This document shows positions 32,247 through 34,355 of a stretch of 34,355 nt of DNA, piece by piece. Source of the stretch: Butyrivibrio sp. UBA3740. Its GTDB lineage: Bacteria > Bacillota > Clostridia > Lachnospirales > Lachnospiraceae. Location of the stretch: NCBI GenBank assembly GCA_002372465.1, contig DFGW01000147.1, positions 1-34,355 of the forward strand. The letters run 5' to 3'. The first letter of the stretch is position 1. The number at the start of each line of letters is the position of its first letter. A program made the position numbers and the translations under genes. Below the pieces are notes generated by a model. The model was not told the origin of the DNA, ran no database searches, and saw nothing but the letters and a program-made list of their open reading frames with translations.

Positions 32247-33626
32247 TTAAATAAGACTCTTTATCTGCCCTGCCAGATACAGTGATCCTGCGGCAAATAC
32301 GTAATCTCCTGATTTTCTCATGGTAATGATGTCTGTCACAGCATCTCTTACGTTGCTGTAGTACTTGATGGGAACTCCGATAATCCCCAGTTCGTCCTTG
32401 CCGTCCTCAAAGGCTGTCTTAAGATCTGATACAGAAACAGACCTGTCAGTCTCCAGGACTGATACGTAAATCGCATCAAACTGCCTGCTCTTTAGTATCT
32501 CCAGCACAATATCCTTGTACTGCTTATCCCCCACTATGCCGAACAAAAGGAGCTTTCTGCCTTCACAGTTTATCTCTTTTACGCTGTCAAGGAAGGCTTC
32601 AATGCCATCAAGGTTATGAGCGCCATCCACAAAAATACCGGGGCGCATTTCCTCCATTCTTCCGTCCCACTTAGCGGAAAGAAGGCCTTCTCTTATATCA
32701 AGCTCCGAGATATGTGCCCCTTTATCCCTTAGGATTTCAAGGCAGGTAACTGCCACAGCAGCGTTCTGAGTCTGATACCTGGCTTGTGTGGCCAGTTTTA
32801 AGTCAGCATATCTATCATATAAAGAATTATATGAAAAAGCAATGTATTTGTTGCCGTTGTCATCCTTTACAAAGCTGACATTTTCAATGTTTTTCTGCTC
32901 TACGGCAATGGCCCTGGAGTCCTTTTCAAGGGCAGTTCTCTTTATTACTTCGCTGCTGTTTGGTCTCTTGTCAAAAAAGACTACGGGAACCCCGGGCTTT
33001 ATGATCCCGGCCTTTTCCCCTGCAATATCCTCAATAGTGTTGCCAAGATACTGCATATGGTCGTATCCGATCTCTGTAATAACTGAAAGGACGGGATGTG
33101 AAACCACGTTTGTGGCGTCCAGTCGTCCCCCAAGTCCTGTCTCAAGAATGAGATAATCCACGGGATATACATCATAAAGAAGCATTGCCACAAAGAAAAG
33201 GAATTCAAAATACGTAGGGAAATAGTCCTCCCTGTCGTATTCTATTACTCTTCTTAGGGTCTCCAAAAAAACTTCCACAAATACGCCTTCTGATATGGGC
33301 TTCCCATCGATGGCAAATCTCTCATTTATCCTGACCAGATGTGGCGATGTAAACATACCCACAGAATAGTCCGCCTTGGTAAGTACTGAAGACAGATAAC
33401 TGCAAACCGAACCCTTTCCGTTGGTTCCCGCTACATGGATTATATTGATATTCTCGTCAGGGGACCCCAAGAACTCCAAAAAGTCCTTGGTGTCCTTAAT
33501 TGTATGCTTGTCAGTAAAGCCCGGAACCTGATTCAGAAAAGCCTCACACTCGTCAGCAGTGATCTTGGCATTATTGTCAGCTCTTTCTATCAGTTCCCGG
33601 ACTGCCTGAAGTAACCTATCGTCCAT
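32247..33626 (-). CDS. folC: Folylpolyglutamate synthase / dihydrofolate synthase
   Basis: A 459-residue Mur-ligase-type enzyme that adds glutamate to folates and in many bacteria also makes dihydrofolate. The P-loop region HVAGTNGKGSVCSYL lies near residues 64-78. SPHLVRINERFAI, ETGLGGRLDATNV, EKAGIIKPGVP and VDGAHNLDG are all family signatures. The length is normal. It lies 21 bases after the valS stop and 16 bases ahead of the small acidic gene. A valS-folC order is common in Firmicutes. Confidence 0.95.
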   Translation of the reverse strand: MDDRLLQAVRELIERADNNAKITADECEAFLNQVPGFTDKHTIKDTKDFLEFLGSPDENINIIHVAGTNGKGSVCSYLSSVLTKADYSVGMFTSPHLVRINERFAIDGKPISEGVFVEVFLETLRRVIEYDREDYFPTYFEFLFFVAMLLYDVYPVDYLILETGLGGRLDATNVVSHPVLSVITEIGYDHMQYLGNTIEDIAGEKAGIIKPGVPVVFFDKRPNSSEVIKRTALEKDSRAIAVEQKNIENVSFVKDDNGNKYIAFSYNSLYDRYADLKLATQARYQTQNAAVAVTCLEILRDKGAHISELDIREGLLSAKWDGRMEEMRPGIFVDGAHNLDGIEAFLDSVKEINCEGRKLLLFGIVGDKQYKDIVLEILKSRQFDAIYVSVLETDRSVSVSDLKTAFEDGKDELGIIGVPIKYYSNVRDAVTDIITMRKSGDYVFAAGSLYLAGQIKSLI

Positions 33627-33647
33627 AGTTTCCCTGTCAACTTATGA

Positions 33648-34355
33648 TCACTTTGAAAGCTGAGCAAGCCTTTCTGTTATCTGGTCATAAGTCTGCTGGT
33701 ATTTTTGCTGTTTTTCTTTTTCCTCTGCGATCTTCTCAGCAGGTGCCTTGGAAAGGAACTTCTCATTGCTGAGCATGCTCCGGGATCTCTTAAGCTCTCC
33801 CTCAAGCTTGCTCTGTTCCTTCTTAAGACGCTCAATCTCTGCTGCGATATCCACAAGATCTGAGAAAGGAATATAAACTGTTGCATCAGCAAGAACTACA
33901 GATACAGCATCGTCTGCAATTCCATCCTTGCCACTCTGACAAACTGACTCAGAAGCATAGGCAAGAGCCTCAAAGAAGAGCTTACCTGTTGTAAAGATAT
34001 CAAGCGTTTCTTTATTATCACTTACAACATATACCTTAGCCTTCCTTGAAGGAGCAACGTTCATCTGAGTACGTACGTTACGGATTCCGCGAACTGCCTC
34101 CTTGATGGTCTCAATAGCCTTCTCATCTGAAGCAAAGTTCCACTCCTCCTTATATACAGGCCATTCGGAGATCATGATTGACTCCTCCTCATCCTGAAGA
34201 GTACAGAAGATCTCCTCAGTGATGAATGGCATGTATGGATGAAGAAGCTTTAGCGCATTGATAAGCACAGTCTGGAGTGTCCAAAGAGCTGCCTCATGTG
34301 ATGCTGCGTCGTCTGAGTTGTAAAGACGCGGCTTAACCATCTCAATGTACCAGTC
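33648..34355 (-). CDS. valS: Valyl-tRNA synthetase, C-terminal part
   Basis: The gene runs in from the right edge; the visible 235 residues start DWYIEMVKPRLYN, a conserved ValS segment at the end of the catalytic core. The anticodon-binding helical domain follows (LLHPYMPFITEEIF, MISEWPVYKEEW). The C-terminal coiled-coil arm (about the last 65 residues; LVDIAAEIERLKKEQSKLEG onward), which contacts tRNA, ends the protein. The start lies outside the window. It is followed by folC. Confidence 0.95.
   Translation of the reverse strand, partial: DWYIEMVKPRLYNSDDAASHEAALWTLQTVLINALKLLHPYMPFITEEIFCTLQDEEESIMISEWPVYKEEWNFASDEKAIETIKEAVRGIRNVRTQMNVAPSRKAKVYVVSDNKETLDIFTTGKLFFEALAYASESVCQSGKDGIADDAVSVVLADATVYIPFSDLVDIAAEIERLKKEQSKLEGELKRSRSMLSNEKFLSKAPAEKIAEEKEKQQKYQQTYDQITERLAQLSK

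Overview
The window looks like chromosomal DNA of an anaerobic Firmicute of the Lachnospiraceae, most like Butyrivibrio or a close relative. That placement is an inference from several things: low-to-middling GC with strong GGAGG-type ribosome binding sites, LacI-controlled ABC sugar uptake with glycoside hydrolases, membrane GGDEF/EAL proteins, an MMPL pump with an LxxG heptad protein, and protein wording typical of rumen and gut clostridia. No ribosomal RNA or marker gene is present to fix the species.

Layout. Positions 1-9.5 kb (minus strand) hold a sugar-use locus. It starts from a LacI-type operator array and promoter near 9.4-9.54 kb and reads solute-binding lipoprotein, attenuator hairpin, two MalF/MalG-type permeases, LacI regulator and GH35 beta-galactosidase. 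A terminator follows, then a degenerate GGDEF-EAL membrane protein and the start of a further membrane protein. Positions 9.6-11.3 kb (minus) hold a HAD phosphatase/phosphomutase, a YjbR-MGMT fusion and tRNA-Trp. Positions 11.5-15.1 kb (plus) hold comM and dprA, then a small AT-richer RelB-like/PIN toxin-antitoxin pair that ends exactly at a 38-bp copy of the 3' part of the same tRNA-Trp. Positions 15.2-18.4 kb (minus) hold a GH13 alpha-glucosidase and a GT4 glycosyltransferase with an amphipathic repeat tail. Positions 18.4-19.6 kb (plus) hold a 4'-phosphopantetheinyl transferase and a stand-alone cyclic-nucleotide-binding-like protein.

Positions 19.64-20.52 kb contain no convincing protein gene. 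They hold two head-to-head copies of what looks like a structured non-coding RNA of about 250 nt. Each copy ends in the same strong terminator hairpin, and the two are separated by a spacer with three copies of a 12-bp motif. Helices are kept by paired base changes between the copies, which supports RNA structure. I recognise no known RNA family here, and this is the best candidate for something undescribed.

Positions 20.5-26.5 kb hold a TetR-controlled export module: an MMPL/RND-like transporter and a 1013-residue lipoprotein-like LxxG heptad protein, with the tetR gene divergent across three related operator-like sites. Positions 26.5-34.4 kb (minus) hold a TPR lipoprotein, RidA, a small unknown protein, an SGNH hydrolase plus MBOAT acyltransferase plus membrane TPR protein (a likely extracytoplasmic O-acylation set), a 54-residue small protein, folC and the 3' part of valS.
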